A DNA stretch of 64,000 nt from Candidatus Micropelagos thuwalensis (GCF_000469155.1 NZ_AWXE01000001.1:310001-374000), one strand, 5' to 3'; counted from the first letter of the stretch, positions 34,741-44,357 are shown. The notes: a model not told the origin generated them from the sequence alone. Program-made: numbers and translations.

Positions 34741-35558
34741 GTGTTGCTGCTTGAGGCAATATGAGATTGATTAGATATTTTTGGTGGTGAAGCTTTACTA
34801 AAAAGATTGAAGAAATTAGTTCCACTTATATCTATAAATTCTTGATAAGAAATATTTTTTATATTTGCAATAAGTTCTGCTGTATGGCGAACAAAGCTTG
34901 GTTCATTTCTTTTCCCTCGATGCGGCGTCGGTGCAAGAAATGGTGCATCTGTTTCGACCAATATTCGGTCTAAGGGTACAATTTCGATAACATCTCTGAT
35001 TTCTTTAGCATTTTTAAAAGTTGCTATGCCGGAAAAAGAAATATACATACCTATATTCAACGCACGTTCAGCCAATTCCGGCCCGGCGGTGAAGCAATGT
35101 ATCAGCCCGGGAAAGCGCCCTTTCGCGACTTCTTGCTCCAATATCATAGCGGTATCAGTATCCGCATCACGGGCATGAACAATAAGAGGCAGATTTGTAT
35201 CTCGGCTAGCGGCAATATGGGCTTGAAAATTTTTCTTCTGTGCTTCGCGTGGGCTGTGCTCGTAATAATAATCAAGTCCTGTCTCACCAATGCCGACCAC
35301 TTTAGGATGTGAGGCAATACGCGCAAGTTCTTCGGCTGTTGTTTCTGGCTCCCGCCCAGCTTCATGCGGATGAATGCCGATGGAGCAAACTATGTCGTCA
35401 TAAGCTTCAGCAAGTGAAATGATTTTATCTGCTTCGGTTATCTTGGTAGAAATTGTGAGCATAAGACGAACCCCCACCTCCCGGGCGCGCCGGATAACGT
35501 CATCCCGATCTTCAATAAAATCGGGGAAATCTAAATGGCAATGGCTGTCAATCAACAT
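34737..35558 (-). CDS. TatD-family metal-dependent hydrolase
   Basis: 273-residue TatD-type TIM-barrel hydrolase (3'-5' DNA exonuclease/deoxyribonuclease family). Metal and catalytic motifs are DSHCHLDFP at the N-terminus, GIGETGLDYYYEHSP, VHARDADTDT, LIHCFTAG and ETDAPFLAPTPHRGKRNEP. It overlaps the MBL gene downstream by 4 bases and starts 25 bases after mfd. In other Alphaproteobacteria it follows metG and holB; those are absent here, so the block has been rearranged. Confidence 0.92.
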   Translation of the reverse strand: MLIDSHCHLDFPDFIEDRDDVIRRAREVGVRLMLTISTKITEADKIISLAEAYDDIVCSIGIHPHEAGREPETTAEELARIASHPKVVGIGETGLDYYYEHSPREAQKKNFQAHIAASRDTNLPLIVHARDADTDTAMILEQEVAKGRFPGLIHCFTAGPELAERALNIGMYISFSGIATFKNAKEIRDVIEIVPLDRILVETDAPFLAPTPHRGKRNEPSFVRHTAELIANIKNISYQEFIDISGTNFFNLFSKASPPKISNQSHIASSSNT

Positions 35559-35583
35559 TGTGTCTGTCTAGCATATCTGCAGG

Positions 35584-38500
35584 TTAAGCAACAGTATCCG
35601 CAGACACTAAATCAACAAGTTGTTCAATAATTTTACGCGTTGGCCCCAACCTTTCATCATCCGGCTTCCAATTCATTCTAAAAACTATTGAATGATCAGG
35701 CCGTAATTTAGCATGAGAAGCATGTTGAGATAGATAGTCAACAAGGCCGGCGGGGTTAGCAAATTCATTATTTCTGAATGTCATAATGACCCCCTTATTC
35801 CCGACATCAATTTTTTCGATTCCTGCTTTACGGCAAAGAGTTTTAACAATCACCACTTGTAGAAGGTTTTCTGTTTCATCCGGGAGGGAACCAAAACGGT
35901 CAATCAATTCGATGGCAAAGCCGTCAACTTGTTCTGGCTCCAGGAGGTTGGAAAGACGACGATACATAGCCATACGAAGTTCAAAATCTTCAATATAAGT
36001 TTCTGGAAGAAGCACCGGTGTGTCGATGTTAATCTGTGGTGACCAGCTTTCTTCATGGGCGACGCCTTTTTGAAGCGCGACAGCCTCCTCAAGCATTGAT
36101 TGATAAAGTTCATAACCCACTTCTTTAATATGACCGGATTGTTCTTCACCCAAAACGTTACCAGCACCGCGCAAATCTAGATCGTGGCTGGCTAATGTAA
36201 ATCCGGCACCAAGACTGTCCAATGATTGCAGAACTTTAAGCCGTTTTTCTGCAGGCCCCGTCAAAGGTTTTTGATCGTCATAGGTTATATACGCATAGGC
36301 ACGGAGTTTTGACCGACCGACGCGTCCGCGCATTTGATAAAGTTGCGCTAATCCGAAAAGATGAGCGTTGTGAATAATCATTGTGTTTGCGGACGGAATA
36401 TCAAGTCCGCTTTCAATGATTGAGGTCGATACCAACACATCATATTGTCCATCATAAAATGCGGTCATACGGCTTTCGAGTTCTTTGCCCGCCATTTGAC
36501 CATGTGCAGTGATAAAATTAACTTCCGGCACATTTTCTGTGAGGAATTTTGTGATTTCATCCAGATTGGTAATATGTGGGCAGATAAAGAAACTTTGTCC
36601 GGCGCGATATTTTTCACGTAACAGAGCTTCTCTTACAATCACAGGGTCAAAAGGCGTTACATAAGTTCTCACAGCGAGTCTGTCGACTGGCGGAGTTGCG
36701 ATAAGAGACAAATCGCGCACACCAGTCAACGCAAGTTGAAGTGTACGAGGTATCGGCGTCGCGGATAATGTCAGCACATGAATTTCTGATTTCAGTTTTT
36801 TAAGTTGTTCTTTGTGTTTAACCCCAAATCGTTGCTCTTCATCAATAATAACAAGACCGGGATTTTGAAGCTCGACTTCTTTTGATAACAGTGCATGAGT
36901 GCCGATTACGATATCAATTTTACCGTCTTTCAATTCTTGTTTGACAGTCGTGATTTCTTTCTGTCCAACCAAGCGTGACATTTCACGAATTTCAATCGGT
37001 AGGCCCTCAAATCTCTCTCTAAAAGTTTTGGCATGTTGTCGCGCAAGTAAAGTTGTTGGGGCGATGATTGCAGTTTGAGCACCGGACATGGCCACGATAA
37101 AGGCGGCACGTAAAGCCACTTCGGTTTTACCAAAGCCAACATCACCACATATAAGTCTGTCCATCGGTCGACCAGAAGCAAAATCTTCAATGACGGCCTC
37201 AATACTCTCAAGCTGGTCATCCGTTTCATTGTAAGGGAAACGTGCACAAAAGGTTTCGTAAAGCTTATTGTCGACTTCAAAAACCCGCCCTTCCCGCAAT
37301 TCTCTCGCTGCAGCAATTTTAATAAGCTCGTCGGCAATATCTCGGAGTTTATTTTTAAGCCTGGCTTTTCGGGTTTGCCAATTCGCTGTACCAAGTCTGT
37401 CGAGTTGTGCGCCAACATCATCCGGCCCGTACCGACTTAACAAATCAATATTTTCAACGGGCAAATAAAGCCGGTCATCACCATAGTAAACAAGTTTAAG
37501 ACAATCATGCGGTGAGCTTGATACTGTGATTGTCTCTAGTCCCTCAAATCGTGCAACCCCATGATCAACATGCACAACAAGGTCACCTTTAGATAAAGTG
37601 CTTGCTTCTGTAATAAAATTAGCGGCTTTTTTGGTGGCCTTACGCTTTACAAGACGGTCACCAAAAACATCTTGCTCGGTGATTACAACAATGTTGTTGG
37701 CTTCAAATCCGGTTTCGAGAGGTAAAACCCCAATACCGGCTTGATCATCCGGCAATTTTGCAAAGCTGTTCCAACTGTTAACTTGCGTTAATTGTGTTAA
37801 ATTGTTGTCTGCAAGCATATTACTTAGTCGTTCACTGGCGCCAGCAGACCAACTGGTAATCAGAACTTTTTTATTATCTTTAATTAAAGAATTAATATAA
37901 TCAGATAATACATTAAATATATTGATATTTTCTCTATTTCTTTCAGCAGTAAAATTGCGCCCCTCTCGCGCGCCAAAACTCATGCTTTCAGCAGTTTGAG
38001 AAGAATTATCTGTTTCAAATGGCGTTATAGTGATTGGCGAAAGGCGTTTTTTTGCATCCTCCCAGTCATCTTGAGACATATAAAGATATTCAGGCGGCAA
38101 CGGATGTAACGCTGACGTTTCATTTTTAAGTGCCATTTCTAACGCCTGATACCGCGCTTCGTAATAATCGTTAATTTGTTCAAAGCGAACATCTGCAGCA
38201 TTTTGGGCGAGATGATCCATGGTAACTTTCATGTCCCCGCAATGGTCAAAAATACTCTCCAAATTTTCATGAAATAAAGGGAGCCAATGTTCCATACCTT
38301 GATGCCGCCTCTTGTCAGATACGGCTTCATAGAGTTGATCGCGTGATGTTGCTGGCCCAAATTGTTTGATATAGCCTTGTCGGAAGCGGGTTACCGTTTC
38401 ATCATCAAGTCTAATTTCACTGGCCTGATAAAGGTTTATTTCTTCCCGATTGTCCAGACTGCGCTGACTCTCTGGTTCAAATACCCGAATGGTCTCAAGT

Positions 38501-39096
38501 GTTTCTCCAAAGAAATCCAAACGAAATGGTTTGTCTTCGCCAGGTGGATACAAATCAACAATGCTCCCCCTCATGGCGAAATCCCCCTGCTCCATTACTA
38601 ATGAATTTTTTATGAATCCATTTTCTGACAAAAACAAAAGCAGATCATTTATATCTACACTATCGCCGACACGCGCTGAAAAACTTTGCTTCGAGATAAT
38701 GTCTCTGGCTGGAAACTTTTGCAAAACAGCATTGATGCTTGTAAGCAAAATATAAGGGGTATTGTATTCTTTTAGATTTGCAAGGCTTGCCAATGTCGAC
38801 ATGCGTTGTGACATCACAGTTTGCCCAGGCCCAACACGATCATATGGCAAGCAATCCCATGCGGGGAGTGATAAAACAGTGATATCAGGCGCAAAAAAAG
38901 CCAGCAAAGTTTCAAGTTCTTCGCGTTTCCCTGCGTCACGGGCAATATGTAAAAGGCCGGGTTTACCCGCAGCTGAGAGCGCGCGACAATAATCAGCTAA
39001 AATGAGCGCATCATACCCATCTGCCACCCCCGAAAAACTTTGAGGTGGATTATCAATTATTCTATTTAATTCAATGGACTGTGTAGACAACTTCAA
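35584..39096 (-). CDS. mfd: Transcription-repair coupling factor Mfd
   Basis: 1170-residue DNA translocase that removes stalled RNA polymerase and recruits UvrA. Domain order is complete: UvrB-like N-terminal domains, the RNA polymerase-interaction domain (GDLVVHVDHGVARFEGL, about residue 500), the translocase core with Walker A GDVGFGKTEVALR (about residue 650), the DEEQRFGVKHKEQ box (about 750), LSATPIPRTLQ and RGRVGRSKLRAYAY, and the C-terminal TRCF domain. It overlaps sdhE upstream by 4 bases, the usual alphaproteobacterial arrangement. Nothing unusual seen. Confidence 0.98.
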   Translation of the reverse strand: MKLSTQSIELNRIIDNPPQSFSGVADGYDALILADYCRALSAAGKPGLLHIARDAGKREELETLLAFFAPDITVLSLPAWDCLPYDRVGPGQTVMSQRMSTLASLANLKEYNTPYILLTSINAVLQKFPARDIISKQSFSARVGDSVDINDLLLFLSENGFIKNSLVMEQGDFAMRGSIVDLYPPGEDKPFRLDFFGETLETIRVFEPESQRSLDNREEINLYQASEIRLDDETVTRFRQGYIKQFGPATSRDQLYEAVSDKRRHQGMEHWLPLFHENLESIFDHCGDMKVTMDHLAQNAADVRFEQINDYYEARYQALEMALKNETSALHPLPPEYLYMSQDDWEDAKKRLSPITITPFETDNSSQTAESMSFGAREGRNFTAERNRENINIFNVLSDYINSLIKDNKKVLITSWSAGASERLSNMLADNNLTQLTQVNSWNSFAKLPDDQAGIGVLPLETGFEANNIVVITEQDVFGDRLVKRKATKKAANFITEASTLSKGDLVVHVDHGVARFEGLETITVSSSPHDCLKLVYYGDDRLYLPVENIDLLSRYGPDDVGAQLDRLGTANWQTRKARLKNKLRDIADELIKIAAARELREGRVFEVDNKLYETFCARFPYNETDDQLESIEAVIEDFASGRPMDRLICGDVGFGKTEVALRAAFIVAMSGAQTAIIAPTTLLARQHAKTFRERFEGLPIEIREMSRLVGQKEITTVKQELKDGKIDIVIGTHALLSKEVELQNPGLVIIDEEQRFGVKHKEQLKKLKSEIHVLTLSATPIPRTLQLALTGVRDLSLIATPPVDRLAVRTYVTPFDPVIVREALLREKYRAGQSFFICPHITNLDEITKFLTENVPEVNFITAHGQMAGKELESRMTAFYDGQYDVLVSTSIIESGLDIPSANTMIIHNAHLFGLAQLYQMRGRVGRSKLRAYAYITYDDQKPLTGPAEKRLKVLQSLDSLGAGFTLASHDLDLRGAGNVLGEEQSGHIKEVGYELYQSMLEEAVALQKGVAHEESWSPQINIDTPVLLPETYIEDFELRMAMYRRLSNLLEPEQVDGFAIELIDRFGSLPDETENLLQVVIVKTLCRKAGIEKIDVGNKGVIMTFRNNEFANPAGLVDYLSQHASHAKLRPDHSIVFRMNWKPDDERLGPTRKIIEQLVDLVSADTVA

Positions 39097-39365
39097 GTCA
39101 TATGTTTGAGGCTTAAAAGCTTGTCAAGCAAAGGAGATCTCAGCGCATCAGGAAGTTCCTGACGTCCTGTCGACCAGGCGAATAAATCTGTATCGGAAAG
39201 CTCAAGAATCCGTTCATAATCATCCAATTCTTCGTCATTAAGATCAGCGAGAATTTGTTCGGCAAATTTGGAGAATATAATATCCATTTCCTTAATACCG
39301 CGATGACAGGATCGGAAATAGAGTTTTTTACGTCTATCATCAAGTGTGGCTATATTTGTTGGCAT
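39093..39365 (-). CDS. sdhE: SdhE/Sdh5 flavinylation factor
   Basis: 90-residue succinate dehydrogenase assembly factor 2 (promotes covalent FAD attachment to SdhA). The conserved RGxxEMD motif is present as HRGIKEMDIIFSKF (about residues 21-34), with LYFRSCHRG before it and the Y-E-x-I-L-x-x-x-D-x-D-L-F-x-W segment after it. It overlaps mfd by 4 bases and is divergent from recG. Confidence 0.95.
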   Translation of the reverse strand: MPTNIATLDDRRKKLYFRSCHRGIKEMDIIFSKFAEQILADLNDEELDDYERILELSDTDLFAWSTGRQELPDALRSPLLDKLLSLKHMT

Positions 39366-39432
39366 AACTCATCCCATGTAAAACCGTATTGAATGCATAA
39401 TATAGTTTCATTCTTTTGAACAGGTAGAAGAT

Positions 39433-41520
39433 ATTAGACCATCAATTTTAAATCCGTTATTTACCAGTCTTGAAACGCTGGCAGGTGTAGGGCCTAAATT
39501 GTCAGCCCTGCTTGAAAAGCTGTGCGGTCCTGCTCCCATTGATTTGTGTTTACATTTGCCCAGCGGGATAATTGACCGCTGTTATCAGCCAACAATTCAG
39601 GATGCCGAAGATAACCGAATTGCAACATTCGAAATTGTGGTTGAGAAACACAACGCCCCGCCGCGAAAATATCGCCGCGCGCCCTATAAAATTTTATGCA
39701 GTCACGAGACCGGTTATCTGACGCTGATTTATTTTAATGCAAAAGCCGACTGGTTGTCGCGTAGTCTGCCGGTTGGTAAAAGACGCATTGTTTCCGGACG
39801 TGTTGAACGCTTTAGGGATACGTTGCAAATGGTTCATCCAGACCATGTTCTCACACTAGAAGAATTTGAAAAAATGCCTCTGATTGAGCCGGTATATCCA
39901 ATGACAGCAGGCGTTACATCAAAGCCACTTTATAAGGCCGTAAGGGGCGCACTAGCACATCTTCCAGAGGTTGATGAATGGCAGGATAAAGAGTGGCTTA
40001 AACGGCAGAACTGGCCAAGTTGGAAGGCCGCATTGTTGGCGGCACATGCCCCGAATGGTACGGAAAACTTGCGCCCAGATGACATAAATCGTCAACGGCT
40101 GGCTTATGACGAGCTACTGGCAAACCAGCTTGCTCTTGGGCTGGTTAGGTCTCAGCGTCGGTCAAAGCCCGGGCGCATATTGATGGGTACAGGAGAGCTA
40201 AAATCTTCGTTGCTTAAGGAACTCCCCTTCACCCTTACCAGTTCTCAGGAACTTGTATTGAAGGAGATATTTGAAGACCTCCAATCCGACCAAAGAATGC
40301 TCCGATTGCTTCAGGGTGACGTCGGGAGTGGAAAGACAATCATTGCGCTATTGTCGATGTTACATGCTGTTGAAAGTGGTACTCAAGCTGTCCTGATGGC
40401 CCCGACAGAAATTCTTGCTCGTCAGCATGCTGAGACCATCATGCCGCTTTGTGATGCTATCAATATTCGTGTGGAGCTACTGACTGGACGCGACAAAGGT
40501 ATTAAGCGCGAAGAAAAATTATCTGGCTTCAGTCAGGGTGAAACACATATTGCGATTGGAACACATGCTTTGTTCCAAGAAGATGTGATTTTTGAAAATC
40601 TCGGCATGGTTGTTGTAGACGAGCAGCATCGCTTCGGGGTGCATCAGCGAATGCGTCTTTCTGCCAAGGGTCAGGGGACAGATGTTTTGGTGATGACCGC
40701 AACGCCTATACCCCGCACGCTCACGCTTGCGGCGTATGGAGATATGGATGTGTCGCGCTTAACTGAAAAGCCTGCAGGTCGGCAGCCCATAGAAACAACT
40801 TTAATAGATGTCACGCGCATTGATGAGGTTTTGGCGGGGCTTAAGCGTCAAATTGAGAAGAAAAGCCGTATTTATTGGGTTTGCCCGCTAGTTGAAGAAA
40901 GTGAAATGCTTGATTTAGCTGCCGCAGAGGCGCGCTTTGAGGATTTAAAAGCAGTTTTTGGGGCACGGGTTGGTATTGTTCACGGCAAAATGAAGTCGAC
41001 TGATAAAGATAAAATCATGGCGCAATTTCAAGCTGGAGATATTGAGTTGCTTGTATCGACTACAGTTATTGAAGTTGGCGTGAATGCGCCAGAGGCAACT
41101 ATTATGGTGATTGAGCATGCGGAGCGATTTGGGCTGGCGCAACTTCATCAGCTTCGCGGACGCGTTGGGCGTGGTGCAGATAAATCATTTTGCATTTTAT
41201 TATATCGCACACCATTAAGTGAAACGGCAAAAGCGCGATTGAAGATTATGAGAGAAACAGAAGACGGATTCTTAATTGCCGAAGAAGATTTACGCCTACG
41301 AGGTGCTGGTGAATTATTGGGAACACGCCAAAGTGGATTGCCACATTTTCGACTTGTGAATCTCGATAGTCATAGCGGCATGCTTCCGGCTATTCATGAT
41401 GATGCACGTTATATACTTGAGACAGACCCCAAGCTTACATCACCGCGTGGCGAAGCTCTCAGACTTTTGCTCTATCTGTTTAGACGAGATGAAGCAATCA
41501 GATTGCTGGAGTCAGGATAA
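39433..41520 (+). CDS. recG: ATP-dependent DNA helicase RecG, probable ATT start
   Basis: Branch-migration helicase for stalled forks and recombination intermediates. Core motifs are intact: Walker A GDVGSGKT (residues 295-302 counted from 39433), VDEQHRFGVHQR, MTATPIPRTL, RGRVGRGADKS. The first ATG/GTG/TTG-type codon in frame is TTG 39499, but the frame upstream encodes RPSILNPLF and then LAGVGPK, the conserved RecG N-terminus (helix-hairpin-helix GVGP). The frame is closed at 39403-39405 and holds no ATG, GTG or CTG in between that fits. ATT 39433 falls exactly where Met precedes RPSILNPLF in relatives, with AGG eight bases before it. Length from ATT is 695 residues, normal for RecG. It is divergent from sdhE and converges on DUF502. 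Confidence 0.95.
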   Translation: MRPSILNPLFTSLETLAGVGPKLSALLEKLCGPAPIDLCLHLPSGIIDRCYQPTIQDAEDNRIATFEIVVEKHNAPPRKYRRAPYKILCSHETGYLTLIYFNAKADWLSRSLPVGKRRIVSGRVERFRDTLQMVHPDHVLTLEEFEKMPLIEPVYPMTAGVTSKPLYKAVRGALAHLPEVDEWQDKEWLKRQNWPSWKAALLAAHAPNGTENLRPDDINRQRLAYDELLANQLALGLVRSQRRSKPGRILMGTGELKSSLLKELPFTLTSSQELVLKEIFEDLQSDQRMLRLLQGDVGSGKTIIALLSMLHAVESGTQAVLMAPTEILARQHAETIMPLCDAINIRVELLTGRDKGIKREEKLSGFSQGETHIAIGTHALFQEDVIFENLGMVVVDEQHRFGVHQRMRLSAKGQGTDVLVMTATPIPRTLTLAAYGDMDVSRLTEKPAGRQPIETTLIDVTRIDEVLAGLKRQIEKKSRIYWVCPLVEESEMLDLAAAEARFEDLKAVFGARVGIVHGKMKSTDKDKIMAQFQAGDIELLVSTTVIEVGVNAPEATIMVIEHAERFGLAQLHQLRGRVGRGADKSFCILLYRTPLSETAKARLKIMRETEDGFLIAEEDLRLRGAGELLGTRQSGLPHFRLVNLDSHSGMLPAIHDDARYILETDPKLTSPRGEALRLLLYLFRRDEAIRLLESG

Positions 41521-41522
41521 GT

Positions 41523-42182
41523 CTACGCCTCATCCTCTTCGATTGTATTTGTCATGCCTGCAGAAATGACAAGACGTGCCCCCTCCTCTATCGACATGTC
41601 CAAAACGCGCACATCTTTGCGTGCATAGAACAGAAGAAATCCGGAGGTCGGGTTTGGCGTTGTCGGCACAAAGACAGATACAGTCTCATCGCCCACAATA
41701 TCAGCAATTTGCCCTTCGATATCATTGGTAATAAAACCCACGGCCCAACATTCTTTCCGCGGGTATTCAACCAAAACGACCTGTGAGAAAGAGCGTTGGC
41801 CGTTCTCAACAGCCGCCTTAAAAATTTGCCTCAGCGCATTATATATCGTTCCGGCAATCGGGGTTTGGGAAATCAGATTTTCACCAAACTTAACAAGAGA
41901 TCGACCAAAGAAATTTGTTGTCAATGCGCCAACGATAAACACAATGATAAGAGCTAAAATGACACCGATGCCGGGCACATCAAACGGCAGATATTCCGAA
42001 GGTTGAAATTGAGAAGGGATAAGCGGTGTAAACCAACTGTCCAGCAAACCAATAAACCAAGTGATGAGTAAAATCGTTATCCCAATCGGACCAGTCACGA
42101 CAAGCCCCGTTAGGAAACTATTTCGCAAGGTACGCATTATTGATTTGGATGGTTTTGGTTCTTCAAGCAGAGGATCAGACAT
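41523..42182 (-). CDS. DUF502 membrane protein
   Basis: 219-residue DUF502 protein with two N-terminal membrane helices (GLVVTGPIGITILLITWFIGLLD type, and IGVILALIIVFIVGALTTN) and a conserved soluble part: GRSLVKFGENLISQTPIAGTIYNALRQ, VVLVEYPRKECWAVGF and VFVPTTPNPTSGFLLF. Function unknown; in Alphaproteobacteria it lies beside recG, as here (2 bases between converging stops). It marks the left end of conserved gene order before the AT-rich insertion. Confidence 0.92.
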   Translation of the reverse strand: MSDPLLEEPKPSKSIMRTLRNSFLTGLVVTGPIGITILLITWFIGLLDSWFTPLIPSQFQPSEYLPFDVPGIGVILALIIVFIVGALTTNFFGRSLVKFGENLISQTPIAGTIYNALRQIFKAAVENGQRSFSQVVLVEYPRKECWAVGFITNDIEGQIADIVGDETVSVFVPTTPNPTSGFLLFYARKDVRVLDMSIEEGARLVISAGMTNTIEEDEA

Positions 42183-42249
42183 AGATAAAATCTATCTTAT
42201 TCTGATTGATTTGAAAACAGATGCGTCACTCATTTTAAGTACCGTATTT

Positions 42250-42657
42250 TTAAATATCGCATTGCTTACGGTTTTTAATGCTTCGCATATATCGTTTGTA
42301 AAGTGTTGGAGCCAGAATGTGATCATATACCTTTACGGCAAGGTGTTTGATGAATGGTAGGTTTATTAAAAAGGCAAGACCTTTGAAACCTGGCACTTGT
42401 CTCCACAATGTGATGAAGGCAGGTACACCACTAATAATTTCCCCGTTCGGAAGTTTTGCATGCAAACGCTTTAACATATCTTCCTGCGAAAAGCCTTCAG
42501 TTACTGAAACGGATATATCAACGAAATCAAGCGGGCTATCTTTTACCCCCTTTTTCTGCGTGACTAGTTTTTTATACATTTGGATTTCCGGTGCACAAAT
42601 AGAGCAACTACCATTGTAAAATATCTGGATTTTCGGTTTTTTCGTGCCTGATTTCAT
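42250..42657 (-). CDS. DCC-family thiol-disulfide oxidoreductase-like protein
   Basis: 135-residue DUF393/DCC-family protein. The N-terminal motif FYNGSCSICAPEIQMYKK (CxxC at about residues 19-22) corresponds to the family D/N-G-x-C-x-x-C pattern of a thioredoxin-like fold. The C-terminal half contains GVPAFITLWRQVPGFKGL, matching the family G.dA......P......L segment. It is transcribed toward DUF502 and starts just before the AT-rich region. Predicted role in thiol chemistry; no partner is evident. Confidence 0.85.
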   Translation of the reverse strand: MKSGTKKPKIQIFYNGSCSICAPEIQMYKKLVTQKKGVKDSPLDFVDISVSVTEGFSQEDMLKRLHAKLPNGEIISGVPAFITLWRQVPGFKGLAFLINLPFIKHLAVKVYDHILAPTLYKRYMRSIKNRKQCDI

Positions 42658-42865
42658 ATAAAATATATAGGGTGATAATATTTATATGGAAAAAATTTTT
42701 TCTTTTTTAAAATACTGTTTTTGGAGACGTAAAATAAGTATTTTTTAGGGCTTGATTTTGGAAGTTTTATAATTTCATTATATATATCATTAAGTAAGCA
42801 GAAGATGATAAAGTTTACATCTCGACTTTAAAACGGCACAAATTTTGCTGTTTTTTTAGTAAAAA
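42658..42865. other. AT-rich intergenic sequence between DCC gene and integrase-like gene
   Basis: Very AT-rich spacer with long A and T tracts. It holds the promoters of two divergent genes presumably, but no motif convincing enough to mark apart from the TGTATC cluster that follows. Confidence 0.4.
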
Positions 42866-42907
42866 TGTATCTCGCTGTATCCTGATTTTTTCTGCAGTTT
42901 TTGTATC
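42866..42907 (+). repeat. Cluster of three TGTATC repeats upstream of the integrase-like gene
   Basis: TGTATC occurs at 42866-42871, 42876-42881 and 42902-42907, the first two 10 bases apart. The same hexamer, extended to TGTATCTTA, occurs twice downstream of the gene. Such spacing suggests a protein-binding array (operator or arm-type integrase sites); this is inference. Confidence 0.45.
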
Positions 42908-42918
42908 TTGAGTTTTGT

Positions 42919-44154
42919 ATGCGTAAAGTTGATGTAAATAAGTTGTCACGTCCCGGTTTTCACCGTCTGGAAAAAAAGCTGTATCTTCGCTGTTATCAGG
43001 GGGGGTCTAAGGCCTATGTTCACCGTCATAGAAATTACTGGATACTCATTGGGGACTTTCACAAGGTAGATATTGATGATGCGGAGGCCATTAATGATGC
43101 GATACATACGGCTTTGGCGCGCGGATACGATGTTGACAAAATAAGAAGTAAAATTGCACGGCGTGAAAAACTTGAGACACTATGGGAAGTAGAAGAGGTA
43201 GCCAAAGCAGAGGAAGCAGTTGTTTTAGAAAACCGTATTCTCTTCAACCGCGTGGCAACTGAGTGGTTCAATAAAAACAAATCTTCATGGGCGCGAGATA
43301 AAACTGTTACGCAAATGTGGCGAATGCTTGAGGTGTACTGCCTCCCCCATCTTGGTGAAATGCCAGTTGAAGATATCAGCACATCCGATGTTGTTAAGTG
43401 CCTTGCCCCTATTTGGTTGAAGAAACCGGAAACTGCGGACCGTTTGATGAGTAAATTGAAACGGATTTTCGAGTATGCACAATCGCGTAAATATTGTGTG
43501 TTTAATCCCGCTGTGTTTTCTGTTGATTTTGAATTACCCCGTAGAACAAAAACGTTACGTCGAGATACAACAAAAATTGATTATGTCCGCGCTGCGCATT
43601 TCTGGAATGAGTTTAATACTAAGGCCGACCCGCAATCCCTGTCCGTTCAGGCAGCTAAGATATTGATGTTATTATGCAAATCGCCAATGCAAGTTTCCCA
43701 GATGAATTGGATAGATTTGGATCTTACAAATTCACGCTGGATGATTGGCTCATTTTCTGAAACTGAGCTTGAACTGAATATGTATACCCCTATCCCTTCA
43801 TTGGCGTTGGATATTTTGAAAAATTTGAGGATGCAAACCGGTAATGAGCCGTTTGTTTTTTATAAACAGAATAAAAAATCCGATACGATAACGGAGGCGT
43901 CTATCCGTCACGCTATTCAAAATATTTGGGGTAAAGGATTAACGCCCCATGGGTGGCTCGGGACTTTCAAAACCTGGAGCCACTCCACCGGCTATTCGCA
44001 ATCATTGTTGGAAGTATATTTTCACCAATCAGCATTCTTAAATCTAAACATTACAGAGCGTCAGGAAATGTACCGACAATCACGCATCATGCTAACACAC
44101 TGGCAGGATTATTTAACTGGCAATGCAAAACTAACAGAACGCGCGCGTCTATAA
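42919..44154 (+). CDS. P4-type tyrosine recombinase-like protein with degenerate active site
   Basis: 411-residue protein with the layout of a P4-type integrase: N-terminal DNA-binding domain (about 1-95), core-binding SAM-like domain (about 105-205) and C-terminal catalytic-fold domain. Fold landmarks are retained: LMLLCKSPMQVSQMNW (normally LLTGxRPGELxxxxW), HGWLGTFKTW (normally HGLRATFRTW), EVYFHQ (normally ExxLAH) and HWQDYL at the end. The catalytic Arg I position is Ser255, Arg II is Leu347, and no Tyr is found at the usual place (Glu380; the nearest is Tyr385). The two His (344, 369) remain. The frame is intact, so this looks like a domesticated DNA-binding protein rather than an active integrase. 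ATG 42919 preferred over TTG 42901. Confidence 0.75.
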   Translation: MRKVDVNKLSRPGFHRLEKKLYLRCYQGGSKAYVHRHRNYWILIGDFHKVDIDDAEAINDAIHTALARGYDVDKIRSKIARREKLETLWEVEEVAKAEEAVVLENRILFNRVATEWFNKNKSSWARDKTVTQMWRMLEVYCLPHLGEMPVEDISTSDVVKCLAPIWLKKPETADRLMSKLKRIFEYAQSRKYCVFNPAVFSVDFELPRRTKTLRRDTTKIDYVRAAHFWNEFNTKADPQSLSVQAAKILMLLCKSPMQVSQMNWIDLDLTNSRWMIGSFSETELELNMYTPIPSLALDILKNLRMQTGNEPFVFYKQNKKSDTITEASIRHAIQNIWGKGLTPHGWLGTFKTWSHSTGYSQSLLEVYFHQSAFLNLNITERQEMYRQSRIMLTHWQDYLTGNAKLTERARL

Positions 44155-44357
44155 GTTTTCAAAGACGTATTCACATACATTTTAATTAAATTGTATTGCA
44201 ACTCTTGTTTTATAAATTTAAAAAACCTGGGAACAATGAAGTTAAAAAATAAACTTTTCGAAACCTTTATGGTTCCGTGCCATTACTTATGGAATAAATT
44301 TTTTTATCAAAAAAAATATTCTATTAAATACTATTAATTATAAATAGTTAACTTAAG
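44155..44357. other. AT-rich stretch after the integrase-like gene, no gene
   Basis: No coding frame or RNA recognised on either strand. With the repeat pair that follows, it makes a gap of about 340 bases up to the sufS remnant. Confidence 0.5.
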
